64,000 bases of DNA, taken from the NCBI GenBank assembly GCA_022605955.1, contig JAKCOZ010000008.1:37798547-37862546 (forward strand), read 5' to 3'. Position numbers and translations under genes: made by a program. Below, in pieces: positions 1 to 11,542 of this stretch. Origin of the DNA: Rallus limicola (taxonomy: Eukaryota; Chordata; Aves; Gruiformes; Rallidae). The notes under the pieces were generated by a model, which worked only from the letters and a program-made list of their open reading frames with translations, was not told the origin of the DNA and made no database searches. Numbering within the stretch: the first letter of the stretch is position 1; the number at the start of each line of letters is the position of its first letter.

Positions 1-160
1 CCCGGGTCCGAGGGGACGCTGCAGGGACCGCTGGCTCTGCGGCGAGCTGAGCCCCGCAGCCGGAGAGAGCGATGATGCTCTCCTCTCGGTGATGCTCTCC
101 TCTCGAAAGGCAGAGCCCCCGGGGGTTGTCACCATCCCTCGGAGCCAAAGAGATGCCTTG
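1..160. other. GC-rich, CpG-containing left edge
   Basis: The first about 120 bases are clearly richer in G+C and CpG than the next several kilobases. This could be the margin of a CpG island that continues outside the window. No start codon context or splice site here is convincing enough to call an exon. Confidence 0.3.
74..107 (+). repeat. 17-bp tandem duplication (two copies)
   Basis: The 15-mer GATGCTCTCCTCTCG occurs at 74-88 and again at 91-105, giving two adjacent copies with a 17-bp period. It is a small, recent-looking tandem duplication in the GC-rich edge. Confidence 0.8.
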
Positions 161-1574
161 AGGGAGGGGAAAAAACTCACCTGCGCTGAATCCAGGGTGA
201 GGGGTGGGGTGGCTCTAATATTCGCGACCACTGTTAATGCTTTTCACATCTCAGACTTCACAGGTGATGTTAGTACCTTTAACCCATGGCAAAGCCCTCT
301 GGGCCCACCACAGCTCAGTGTCCCAAGCCATGTAGCTGTTGTCCTCGACCTTGAAGCCCCTTCCAAGCCAGTGTGGAGGCAGGACAGCCACCACCTCTGC
401 AATGTACACCCTGGGGAAGGCCTGCCCTGCTCTTTGCCATCACATTTCTTTACAGTATTGCTCCCGAGCCAAAGGGCAGCAGCGAGGCTGTTCCTACAAC
501 ACTGCCCATCCCCTCTTTTACAGCATTTGTAAAAACAAATATCAACTCTATCTGACAGCTTAACCAGAAAGCCCTGGAGAAAGAAGTGTAACCGCAGAAG
601 AAGGGTCCTGCTTTTAATTGAAGATGCTTTCACCACACCAGCGTGCAGTGAGGATTGTCAGGCTGGAGTGGGAGCGTTTCTCACATTCATATTTCATCCT
701 GAGGATGCGTGTTCCAAGCGCTGTGTGGAGATAAGATAACCTGCTAACACATGCTACCATTGAAGATACAGGCAGCTCGCTGTGACGGTCTCCGGAGGTG
801 GCGTTGGGCACAGGTTTGATGGGAATCACTGTGTGGTGACAAGGTGAAAAGCGTGGGGAGCTCCGGCCCTGAAACGCTCCTTGGCGCACACGAGGCCTCC
901 ATGCTCTGCGCTCCCCTTCCAAAAACCAGGTGTGGGCGTTGCACAGGCTGGCAAAGGGAAACGCTTTGTGGGCAGCGTGGCCTTTGCTTTGGCTGGTTTG
1001 ACTTCAGGCTTTTCCCCTGGGGTGACCTCGTAAGGGTAATGAGTTCCTGAGAGCAAGTGGAGAAAGCTGTGAGGGATCGCCTGACTCCAGGAGCTGGAGC
1101 GTTGAAGGAAACCACCGCTAGAAATAGAAGAACAGGGTCAAATCTGTGAGCGGTGGCACCAGCAGATCCGGACTCTGCCTGAATTGCTCCAGTAGAAGCT
1201 TTCTTCAAAACGCTGTGGTGCAGGATAATCCCACAACCCGGGCTGCCCCATGAATTAGCGGCTGATCTGCACATAATAGGTCTGTGGTTTGGGAGTTTAC
1301 CATGGGGCTGTCTGTTAGCTCATGCTTAGGTCTAGGAGTGCCAGGTCTAGTGCAGGAGATGCTGTTTCAGCCCTCGGTGGGAAGCCTCCCTCTCCCCTCC
1401 ATCACATCTCCCCCCCCCTACCCTTCCTTCCCGTCACCCAGCCCGCCCCAGCTTTGAGCCACAAGTCCAAAGGCTTTCCTTTTCAAAACAGGCCACCAAA
1501 ATTTCTTCCCCCTGCTCCCCAGCAGCCAGAACCCAAGGGAGACAATTCCCTTCTGCGCCTCTCCTCTTCTTCAC
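161..1574. other. Unique sequence, no gene recognised
   Basis: Open frames on both strands are short, overlap one another and show no recognisable protein family. Short C-rich runs lie around 1380-1445. I see no repeat family or RNA gene. Confidence 0.4.
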
Positions 1575-1830
1575 CCGGGCATTGATTGCGAGTTATAAAT
1601 AAAGGCGAGACGAGATAGACGGGCTGATCGAGCCTGGGGGATGCTCTAAAAAACGGCCCCGTATCAGATGATCCCAAGGGGACGGAGATAAACGGGAGCG
1701 ATGCAGCGCTGAATTATGCTGCAGCTAATGCCAGCTCTCCATAAATAAGCTGTTAAGACCTCCGCGGAATATTAAGCGCAGAAATACCAGTGTTAATCGC
1801 AGCTGAGAGGAGTCTGCCAAGTCCGTTCGG
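1575..1830. promoter_or_regulatory. Candidate conserved non-coding element (possible enhancer)
   Basis: This block changes character from its C-rich flanks. It has balanced composition, no simple repeats, and many TAAT/ATTA and TTAAT cores mixed with CpG-containing words such as CTCCGCGGAATATT near 1758. That texture is typical of deeply conserved developmental enhancers. No alignment was available, so conservation is inferred from appearance only. Confidence 0.3.
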
Positions 1831-2600
1831 TGGCAAATTTAGGGAGAGGAAAGCCATCTTTTCCATGAGCGCTACTCCCCCCCACCCCCCAACCTCTTTT
1901 TTTCTCTTTCCCCTCCCCTCCCCCCCCCCCCCCCACCTCCAATCACATCAAGGTTAAGCAGCCAAGGTTAAAGCCAGCATTAGCATCTAAATGTGTGTTT
2001 GAGAGGATCTGACAAAGGCACCGCACCCGCTAGCTGGTCCCCAACATTTTTCTCCAGCAGCAAGAAGACTGTTGCTGCCATAGTAACTGTTTTCAGACAT
2101 GGCAATTATTTCTTCTCAGTCGTGTGCTGTGTCCCCCCACCCCCCACCCCATCACCGCCCCATCCCATCTCCCTTCCCCCAGCTCGTTTGTGCCTCAAAG
2201 TACCTTTTCTCTTTTTTTTAAATTTTTTTATTTTTTTAATTTTATTGGGCGGGGGGTGTGTGTGGGGGGGAGGGGATGGATGTTGAAATACAAAGCAGGA
2301 GCCCGTGCACCCTGCGCAGAGGCAAGGGAGGGATGCTCCCCGCGCACCCATGGCCCGCTCGCAGGTTATCTGTAACACCGACTTGTGACCCGCATGCCAC
2401 TGGGTCCTTTATCACCCGGCAAAGGCAACACTCGGCCCAGCAGCTCTTGCCAGCAGTTTCTGACAAAACCAGTGACCTCTGTGTGTGTGTGTGTGGGGGG
2501 AATTGTTTTGCAGAGAGCATTCCCAACTCCTGGAGCTGTGGAATCCCCTCTCCCTCCCCTGCCCCCTTTCCTTCCTCCTTAATGGCATCCCTTGTCTTAG
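1831..2600. repeat. Low-complexity C-rich and T-rich stretch with short (GT)n
   Basis: It contains a C15 run at 1920-1934, C-rich DNA around 2132-2180, a T-rich tract about 2212-2246, a G-rich run 2249-2278 and (GT)7 at 2481-2494. Open frames crossing it on both strands are low-complexity and are not supported as genes. Confidence 0.6.
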
Positions 2601-5600
2601 TCTGCTCCCTTTTTGCTTCGACATGAAAAAGCAGAGGCGCCAGCCCAAACAAAGTCAACCGGCTAGAGCTGTAATTAAGGGCTGCCCCTTTCTTGAGGAT
2701 GCTGAGGCAATTAACAGCAACCCCGTGACTAATGCCAGGGGTGGGGGAACTGGGAGAAGGCTGTTCTGAGAGCCAGAGCTGCGGCAGCCACTTCTCAAGT
2801 AGCTGATGGTGGGACAAGGCACAGGACTCCGACCGGGTTTTGGGGGGGGGACCACACGGGACGACTGCTGCCCACTTCGGCCAGGGTTACATGGATGAGC
2901 TTTTCCTGGGAGCTGGGAGAGGGAGTGCTGATAGCGTTGGGAAGTCTCCTCCCTGTTTGCGAACCCTGACAGTGGGGGAAAGCCCTTGGGGCGGCTTTTT
3001 GGGGACGAGTGACCCCTCACCTGTGGTGGGCAGCATCCTTCTCTTGTGCCACACTCAGCCTTCACCCACCCTCTTCCTTCCCAAGGAACTTCCAGCCCTC
3101 TGGAAGCCGGGCAGTGCAGGATCATTAGGAGCTGAATAACCGGCGAGTCCCAGGGGAGCCTGTTTGATGTTAACTCCGAGGGAAAAGAGCATCATAGGGA
3201 TTTAATGGCACTCCCTCCTCCTGGGAAAAAGGCAGTGCTTCATCCCTTGGGGTGCAAGAGTGGCATAGTACAGGCAGGTACACACACCACACACCCCCCA
3301 CACACACACTCCCCCCAAAAGGGCTAATGTAAGGGAGCAAAGGGGAGCAGGGGAATAATGAGAGGGAGAGAGATTATCCCCCTAAACGCTCAACCCACAC
3401 CTCTGCTACCAGGTTGTTGAGTGGTTTCTGGAAGTGTTTTTTTGTGTCACCCTGCAGTGCTCAGCCCTGCATCTGGGAAGGTCCGTGTCCCATGGAGTGG
3501 GACCCTCCATCCCTCTGCCTTTGAACAGGCAGGCTCTCAGGGCCGAGGAGGTCTTGTGGATCAGAGGAGCACTGTCCTGAGGTGTCTCCAAGAGCTCCTG
3601 AGTTGGTGGAGGGATGGGTGGATGGAAGGGTGGCTAAAAGCAGCATCATAGTGGAGAAATGACTGAATCCACAGAGCTCCTAATGCAGGAGTGAGAAATA
3701 ATCCATCCGCCCGCAGCGCAGCAGCTCAGTTCCATTTCATGACCTCAAATGCCTCCTCAGGGCAATCCAAGTCCTTCAAGGACCAGCTTAAAGCCGACTT
3801 TACGGCCTCATCCCCAGGAAAAGCTAAAACAGACACAAACTGAGGGAGAACAAAATCTGCCTCTGAAGGAGTTGTTGTGAAAGCAGCATGAAATCCGTCC
3901 AGCCCAGCATCGCAGCCCAGAGCGGGTGCAGTTGGAGAAGCACCAGACCAGAGCAGTATGATAATTTTTGGTGCAGTTCATTGGTTTGGGGTTGGGTTGG
4001 TTTTTTTTTTCCCCACCACTCCATGAATTTATATAAACCCAGTAAGAAGCTCTAGAAGCTTTTATCCTTCTCAGCATCCTGGGGGAGGATGCCACAGTTT
4101 ATCGATTTTTGCTGGGTGAGGAGGAATCTTCTCTGTGTGAAACTGCCTGGAGATGTCTTCTGCTAAGTCACACATATCAAGTACGGGTTTGCAAGGTGTG
4201 CAAAAAGGGTTTCCCCCAGGTTAGGCTGCGATTTTCACCCAAATCTCTTTCTTTGTGTGCCATTCTTGCATCACAGCCCTACCTCTGCCTGTCACTGTTT
4301 CCCCCTGCCCTCATCACCCCAGTCCACGAAATTTGGTAGGAGGAACTTGAGCAGGGAGAGGCAAAAGAAGCAAGCTCTCTGTCTGTGCTCCTGTGACTTG
4401 CTGGGGTGGCAAATGTCATTTTTGCTCAGTGAGTGCTGTGTCCCTCCGCTGCAGCTGAGGGCACCAGGAGGGGACATCATCACTGGATCAAGCAAAACAC
4501 CACTTGAATTTCTCCCCTAACATTTACAGCTTGTTTTGGCTGCTTCCTAACCGACTTCTTGGGTGCTTGGAATAAAATCTTGCAGGACATTGGTAGGATG
4601 CCCTCCTTTGATCGTTTTAGGGGTCGAGGTTTCAGCAGCCTCGGGGTTTATCTGCTCTATCTCCATGCACCTACATTGCCTGCTGCCCTCAGAAGGGCGA
4701 CAGGGACAGTGCTAGCAGGGAGTACTTGGCTGGTTCTTCATCTCTGAGCACCTCCCCGCCCCCCAGGCTGTGGCTTCTGGGAGGTGGAGGGGTGGGGACG
4801 GACCCTTCCTGCAGGAGGGGAAGAAATTCCTGGGGAGGCCTGGCCAGCCACCCATGGGTACCCCAGAGGAAACGAGATGTAATTTGGGAAAAGAAACTCC
4901 ATCCCCTCATCTCTTGGGGTGGGTGAGGTGTCTCCTGGGCTGAGGACAAGGGAGGAACAACCCCCAGCCCTGGATAAGCCATGGTACCAGACCCCCAACA
5001 CCCTTTGCATAGACAATGCCTAGAGGGGAATAACCCCTGGCCCATTGCTTGGCTTCCAGCTGGGTACATGACTGCTCTGAGCTACTGCTTTTGTGCTCAC
5101 CAGCATCCCGGGGCCAGAGGAGAGGAGGAGACTGGAACCCTGCTGGTTTCATTTCCCCAGGATAGGAAATTCCCACAAAGCACAGCTCTCCAGTGCAGAC
5201 AAGGTAAAATTGAGGGGGGTGAGGGGGGGTGGGGAAGTTCCTGCTCCCACCTGGACATTTGGAGGAGCGATCCCCTGTGTGTCCAGCACTGCGATGGAGA
5301 ATCCCTGCTTCAGTCACCAAGGCTAGGGAGTTGTGATTCCGGCTTTTTGAGGCTTCAGCAGGGTATGCTATAGTGGGGTACACACTGAAACATCCCTCCC
5401 CACCCCCCCTTCCCCAGTCACCCATCACTGGGTGGGGAGGAAACTTGGCCTCCAAGTCACCGGGTAGTGTGGCAGCCTGGAAACCTGAAAGGAAGGCTGA
5501 AACACTTCCACTTTAGGAGGAAGGATGCTGAACCCAGGAGGCAGATGTGGCCCAGGTTTTGTCTGCAGACACACAACTGTGCATTCCTCCCTCATTCCTG

Positions 5601-7380
5601 TACCGAATAACGCTCGGTCTCAGTCACTCTTTACCCCCTGGCACAACTCCTGCCCAAGGCAGCCCATTGTTTTCCTCAGGGAAGGAGTCAGAGGTGCAGA
5701 TTTTGCCCTGTAATTTTTCTGTGACAGCCTGTCTCAAGGAAAAAAAAAAAAAAAAGTGGATTAGCCTCACTGCCAGCGATAAGCAGGAGGATTGAGACAA
5801 ACCCTCAATTTCCCAGCAGCCATTCCCAGGGCAGTAAATCTTGGAGCCTACCGAGATGCAAGTATGGCAAAAGAGTGAAAGCATGGGGCTTGGGGGAGAT
5901 TTAGGGCTTGTGAATCACCCAGGGCTCTCCAGCAGCACGCCAGCATCTCCTATAACTTCCTCAGGGGATTTGCACCACAAATTTCTGCTTAGCCCCCCAG
6001 AATTTCAGACCACTTTGTTCGCTGCCTGGCCTTGTTTTGGGGTTTTTTTGTGGTCTTTTGTGTGTGTGTGTGTGTGTGTGTTGGGAGGGAGGGTACCTGA
6101 AAGAAGCTGCTCCGCAGGGAGAGGAGAAAATCCATCTCTGAGCTGATTTACCTGCTGATTTAGCTCGTGTACAGTTGTTTACAGCTACTTTAGTCAGCTG
6201 GAGCCCGGTTTAGGGAAAAAAAATGCAGCAGGATCATGTAATAGGTCACATCTCAGCTGCTAATCCACACCTGAGAATGCACACCAGCCTTTCCCTCCAC
6301 ACAGACCTAAACTCCCCCTGTAGCAACAGCTTAAATCAACCAAAGCCTAAAGCCTGGAAGGATGATGCGAGTCCAGGGCTGGCTGTGGGGGGAAGAGAGG
6401 GGATAAGGAGCATCCCTGTTGTCCCTTGGACACGGTGGGAAGAGGACACCCCAGTTTGAAGGCTGCACCCTGGGCAACAGTGGTTGTTCCCTGCTGGTTT
6501 CCTTCCTCAGAGAGGCAGAGGTGTAACTGCAGCATTGATTATTGCTTCTGTCCCAGCAAGGTGTGCCCAAGCCTGGAGAATTACAGCTCTGCTTAGCATC
6601 TTCCAAGCCCAGTGGAGGAAGGACACATAGATAAGCTGCTGATGCGATTTCACATCCCAAAATTAGGCCAAATTATGCACCAGCTACTTTTCACTCGGTG
6701 CAGCGAAGCTGTAATTAAATCAAGTGGGGGCCAAGTCATATAATGAAGCATAGAAACGGGGCTGGGCCTGCATTCTTGTATCACCAGGCTGGATTTACAG
6801 TCCAAATGATGCTTTTCTGGCCACCAGGCAATTTCTAGCAGGGGGGTGCTGCCCCCAGGGAAGGAGGGCAGCCCACCAGGACGACTGCATGTTGGGAGAT
6901 GGGCGTGAAGCAGCAGGATGGGCCAGCCTTGGGAATATCACCAGGGGAGTTTGTGACCTGAGAAGGAGTCTGGCTTGGGGCTTTGCGGTCAAAATGTGGG
7001 AGGTCCACGCTGATGCTTGTGAAGATGCAGCAGCCAGAGGCTGGGAGTGGGAAGAAAGCCTGTGGCTCAGCGCCATGGGGTGCCAAGGGGCTGCACTGTT
7101 TCCTGGTCCTGTCCTGCTCCTTTCTGCTCCAGCCAGCATTTGTGTTAGCTGGGGAAGGAATCTGAGTTAAAGCTGCCCTCTGTTGGCCTTTTGTATTTAT
7201 TAACCTCAGATCCTCTGGCTGGCTGGAGAAGAGAAGTGGACTAAGAGCCAGGGCAGGGGCATCTGACAGCAAATACTTCATCACTTTGGTGTCAAGCGAG
7301 GGACAGGCACAAGACTTGCCAAGAAAGCATCTTCCCCTACTTGAGCTCCAAGGGTGGAGCCTGTCGACACAAGAAAGATG
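2601..7380. other. Mostly unique non-coding DNA
   Basis: No gene or repeat family is recognised. Short AT-motif-rich blocks at about 2620-2740, 3120-3215 and 6650-6780 could be conserved elements. CA/C-rich DNA lies at 3280-3318, an A16 run at 5740-5755 and G-rich DNA at 5212-5235. At 7175-7186 the minus strand reads CCAACAGAGGGC, one base off the usual CTCF core. Confidence 0.4.
6060..6081. repeat. (GT)11 microsatellite
   Basis: An uninterrupted GT dinucleotide run directly follows a T/G-rich segment. Confidence 0.9.
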
Positions 7381-8085
7381 AATCACAGAATCACAGACTG
7401 GTCTGGGTTGGAAGGGACCCCAAGGATCACAGAGTTCCAACCCCCCTGCCACAGGCAGGGACACCAACCTCCAGGCCTGGAGCTACACAAGGCTGCCCAG
7501 GGCCCCATCCAACCTGGCCTTGAACACCCCCAGGGATGGGGCAGCCAACACCTCTCGGGGCAGCCTGTTCCAGCACCTCACCACTCTGTAAAAATCTTTC
7601 CCCTAATATCCAATCTAAACCTTCCTTCCTTTAGCTTTAGTCCATTCCCCCTTCTCCTGTCATTTTCTACTCTTCTAAAAAGTTGATTCCCCTCGTGTGT
7701 CTCTGCTCCCTTCAGGGACTGGAAGGCTATTAGGAAAAAGCTCTTCAATATGAGGGTGGTGGATCACTGGTGCCCAGAGAGGTGGGGGAGGCCCCATCCC
7801 TGGAGACATTCAAGGTCAGGCTTGATGGGGCTCTGAGCAACCTGCTCTGGTGAAGATGTCCCTGCTCACTGCAGGGGGTGGGACTGGAAGGTCCCCCCTG
7901 CAGCCTTCTCTTCTCCAGGCTGAACCAGCCCAGCTCCCTCAGCCTCTCTTCATAGGGGAGCTGCTCCAGCCCTCTGATCATCTCTGTGGTTCCTCTGAGC
8001 CCTCTCCAACAGCCCCACATCTTTCTTGTATTGGGGGCCCCAGCTCTGGACACAGGACTCCATATGGGGCTTCACAAGAGCAAGA
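7381..8085 (-). mobile_element. CR1 LINE 3' fragment, split by a second CR1 piece
   Basis: Read on the minus strand, this ends in the CR1 tail (ATTCTGTGATT at 7381) preceded by CCTTCCAACCCAGACCAG. The element matches the plus-strand copies at 13238 and 37230 in order. It is interrupted: 7381-7728 and 7888-8085 are consecutive parts of one copy, with a foreign CR1 piece between them. The 5' end is truncated in the last part of ORF2, as usual for CR1. It is non-functional. Confidence 0.9.
7729..7887 (+). mobile_element. CR1 internal fragment inserted inside another CR1
   Basis: These 159 bases run opposite to the host CR1 and align without gaps to 10021-10179, with four mismatches (about 97.5% identity). 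The piece lacks the CR1 3' tail that a retrotransposed copy should carry. Compared with the intact order in the copy at 37230, about 7 host bases are missing at the site. The right junction falls in AGGTCCC, shared by donor and host. This points to copying by template switch rather than target-primed reverse transcription. Confidence 0.75.
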
Positions 8086-9926
8086 ATCCTTGCAGGTGGC
8101 AGAGATTAATCCAGATCACCTCCATCCTGGAGCAGTGCTCACCCACCAAACCATCCTGCTCCCAGGCTCAGGCTTCATCTGCTCCCATCTGCAAAACAGC
8201 AGCTACCAGCAGGTGGTGTTTGTTGTCTGCTTTTCCCTTGAAGAGGTCATCTAAAATACATGTTCTCATATGGATAACCTACTCCAAGGGGAAAACTCCT
8301 TTAACTGCATGGGTTTTGGATTGCTTTTCCCATAGTGCTGTGCTATTTCTGAAGGGGGTGGGGGGGTGGGGGGGGTGGAGGAGGATGGCGGCCCCCAGGG
8401 TGCCTGCTTGTGCTTACTGGCAAGCTAAGGGCTTGCAAATCAATGCCTCCCTAGAAATTACAGCATCCCTTGTGTGTTTTTTTTTTCACTGGGCACCTAT
8501 GTGACAGTCACAGTGCTGGCATCTTGCTGCCCCTGCTACAGATGTAGTAGCTGGGGCAAGGAGTGCCTCCTCCTACACTGTGCTGTGAAGGAGCCTGGTG
8601 TGATACCAAACAAATACCCTGTGGCACAGAAGCATCCTCCTGCGGTGCTTGGCAGCAGGGCCAAAGCCAATCCAAGAGGGTCAGGGCCAAAAGGACCTCC
8701 CAGAGATGCTGTTGAAGAGGGACAGCTGCAGGTGATGCTGGCCTCTCTGAAAATTAAGGCCAGTAAAAGCAAAGCAGCACGATTTAACCAGGCAAGGAAG
8801 GTTCAGCAAGACTGGGAAAAGCTGTTTTCTGGGGCCACCTGGTGATAGGGTGGAGACAAGCCTCGGGTTTGGATTTCGGGATTCCAAAGGGCAGCTCAAG
8901 GGGCTGTAGCCTGGCAAAGTGCTGCCCCTTCCCACCCCTTCCCATCAGATTTGGAGTCTGATCCGAGGACACCTCGCTGCCTTGGGGAGCACCTGTGTCC
9001 ACCCGTTTAACGTGCAGTTTGGCTCCCAGGTGCTTTTATTCAGGTGTTCAGTCGGTAAAAACATCACCACCTCCCCCTCCCCTTGCCCCCCCAACCCCCC
9101 CCCCCCCCCCCCCCCCCGATGTGCAGGATGAAAGAGCAAAGCAATGTGAGCTGAGCTGACCCCAGGGAGTCTCATTTGCTCCTGAGAAAGGCAGCAGCTC
9201 TTTCACCCCAAGAGGAATTGGCCTGTGGGACTCCCAGCTAGCCACAATTAAGGGTGTAAATCAACAAGGATTTGAGCAATGAGGAGCAGAGAAGGACCTA
9301 CATGCTGCAGAGGTTAAGGGAGGTGACCCCATCCTGTCTCCTGGCAGCACCCAGAGCCCCCAAACCATCTCATGAAGCTCCCTCACCCAGCTCACATCCT
9401 TTCCCCACAAGCAGCTACACCCAATCCCTGTGTTTTCCCCTTGCCATCCCCACATTTTTGCTGCTGGGAAGCTGTCCCGTGCCCACTGGTTCCCATCCCA
9501 CCCTGGCTGTCCCTGGGCATGGAGAACCAACCAGATGGGCCATGCTGCGCTTGGCATCGCTCGTAGTGCCCTGGGGAAGGCAGTGACTTCTTGGCTTCCC
9601 AGCTTCTTGCATTGCTTCTGCTTGTTCCTCTGCAGTTAAGCAGACAAGGGGAGAGGGAGACTGAACCCACCACACCCAGTAAGGCCCCCACCAGTGCAGG
9701 AGCAGTGGTCACCCACCAATGGATGCTGGGGCTCCATCAGCCCAGGACATGGGGTCAGTACCACGTGCCCATTCCTGCTGCCAGTGCTGCAGGAGGCTGG
9801 TTTTTTGGGAGCTGTCAGCCCTTCTGCAAGCAGAAATCAACAGGGAAAGAGACAGGGAAGAGATGAACCCAACCATACCCTCCTCAGAAAGCAGACCTTT
9901 TCATTCCAATCCCTGAGAGGTGCCCA
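8086..9926. other. Unique non-coding DNA with G-rich and C-rich tracts
   Basis: No gene is recognised. A G-quadruplex-type motif lies at 8354-8377, with three runs of five or more G separated by single T residues. The rest is unique sequence. Confidence 0.4.
9095..9117. repeat. C23 homopolymer
   Basis: There are 23 consecutive C residues, preceded by further C-rich sequence. Length is likely to vary between individuals and is prone to sequencing error. Confidence 0.85.
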
Positions 9927-10230
9927 TAGGAAAGCTGGGACAGAACTGTTCCTGAGGGCATGGAGTGCTAGGACAAGGAGTGATGGCTTTAAACTAGAAA
10001 AGGGGAGATTTAGGTTGGGTATTAGGAAAAAGCTCTTCAATATGAAGGTGGTGGATCACTGGTGCCCAGAGAGGTGGGGGAGGCCCCATCCCTGGAGACA
10101 TTCAAGGTCAGGCTGGATGGGGCTCTGAGCAACCTGCTGTAGTGAAGATGTCCCTGCTCACTGCAGGGGGTGGGACTGGGTGGCCTCTGAAGGTCCCTGC
10201 CGACCTAACACCTGCTGTGATTCTGTGATT
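9927..10230 (+). mobile_element. CR1 LINE 3' fragment
   Basis: This 5'-truncated CR1 ends in the typical tail (CTGTGATTCTGTGATT, 10215-10230). It belongs to the same subfamily as the copies at 63339 and 7729, sharing the GGATCACTGGTGCCCAGAG block. Confidence 0.9.
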
Positions 10231-10570
10231 TAATTCCAAGCACTCGCCGGTGCTCAGAGCCACTGCGTGGAGCTGGGCGGCAGCAGAGGGTCACCTGCCT
10301 TTATAGACCCTGGCTTGTAACGGCCAAAAACCCCCCTCAAGCCCCCCAGCCCCGGCCCCGTGCAGCGGTAGCAGGTTCCACTGGCGGCTGTAGCTCCTCC
10401 TCGGTGGGACTCCTCTCTCGTGTCGCTAGAGGGAAGCCTGGGACTGCAGAATGGAGCCCGTGTCCTCGGGGTCCCCTCCTTCTTCTCCCTCCAGGGATGG
10501 TGGCATCTCCCCGGCTCCCCCTTCCCTCCTCCCTTCCCTCACCCCAAGCTCTCTTGGGACAGGCAGGGCA
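10231..10570. other. Unique DNA between CR1 copies
   Basis: GC-moderate sequence with a few CpG dinucleotides around 10230-10420. No gene or repeat is recognised. Confidence 0.35.
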
Positions 10571-10667
10571 TGTCCATCCCCCAAGGGCTGTCGACAGGCT
10601 GGAGAGATGGGGTGAAGGGAAGCTCATGAAGTTCTACAAGGAGGAGTGGAAAAGTCCTGAACCTGTG
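10571..10667 (+). mobile_element. CR1 ORF2 scrap
   Basis: About 10590-10662 is homologous to 10748-10818 in the next element (GACAGGCTG...GGCACCTG region), so it is a separate CR1 piece and not the 5' extension of its neighbour. It lacks a 3' tail. Confidence 0.6.
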
Positions 10668-11542
10668 TCAGGAGGTACACCGATGATCCAGAGCTGGGAG
10701 GAGTGGCTGACACACAGGAACACTGTGCTGCCATCCAGAGAGACCTGGACAGGCTGCAGAGCTGGGCAGGGAGAAACCTAATGAACTTCAATAAAAGCAA
10801 GTGTAGAGTCTGGCACCTGGGGAGGAACAACCGCTTGTATCAGTACAGGCTGGGGGATGAGCTGCTGGAGAAGAGCTCAGTGGAGAAGGAACTGGGGGTC
10901 CTGGTTGATGACAGGTTGGCCATGAGCCAGCAGTGTGTCCTGGGGGCTGAGAGAGCCAATGGGATCCTGGAGGCATCAGGAGGAGTGTGGGCACCAGGTC
11001 AAAGGAGGGATCCTCCCCCTCTGCTCTGCCCTGGTCAGGCCCCACCTGGAGTGTTGTGTCCAGTGCTGGGCTCCCTGGGATAAAAAGGACAGGGATCTCC
11101 TGGAGAGAGTCCAGAGGAGGCTACGAAGATGATGAAGGGCCTGGAGCATCTCCCCTGTGAGGAGAGGCTGAGTGAGCTGGGGCTGTTCAGTCTTGAGAAG
11201 AGAAGACTAAGGGGGGACCTAATTAAAGTCTATAACTATCTTAAGCAGGGGATGCAGGGGGAAATGGCCAGCCCCTTTTCAGTGTCTGTGGGGACAGAAC
11301 AAGGGGCAATGGCTGCAAGTTGGAGCACAGGAAGTTCCACACCAACCTGGGGAAGAACTTTTCCCCAGTGAGGGTGAGGGAGCCCTGGGACAGGCTGCCC
11401 AGGGAAGTGGTGGAGTCTCCTTCTCTGGAGAGATTCCAGCCCCATCTGGACGCTGACCTGTGCAATATGAGCTGGTGAGCTGCTTTGGCAGGGGGTTGGA
11501 CCTGATGATCTCTAGAGGTCCCTTCCAACCCCTGTGATTCTG
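10668..11542 (+). mobile_element. Longest CR1 LINE copy in the window
   Basis: About 875 bp runs from the reverse-transcriptase C-terminal region of ORF2 through the 3' UTR to the tail CTGTGATTCTG. It is 5'-truncated. An LTR-like fragment abuts its 3' end directly. Confidence 0.92.
10703..11371 (+). pseudogene. CR1 ORF2 (reverse transcriptase) C-terminal remnant
   Basis: Three frames in succession encode a protein typical of the CR1 ORF2 C-terminus: a segment with QRDLDRLQSWAGRNLMNF near the start, a VRPHLE..VQ.WAP-like block around 11038-11080, and [20 protein letters not shown] at about 11160-11220. Frame changes near 10935-11080 and 11129 break it. It is a transposon remnant, not a host gene. 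Confidence 0.85.

Noticed and set aside
176..184. CAGGTGAGT splice-donor match on the minus strand
   Set aside because: A single consensus donor is expected by chance many times in 64 kb, and no exon, promoter or acceptor partner was seen.
6835..7467. Minus-strand frame of 210 codons
   Set aside because: It runs into the CR1 at 7381, has no recognisable domain and has the composition of its host DNA.
10703..11371. Protein-like frames with recognisable domains
   Set aside because: They match the CR1 ORF2 C-terminus and are broken by frameshifts, so they are transposon remnants and not a host gene. The same holds at 28275-28759, 32874-33113 and 50179-50391.
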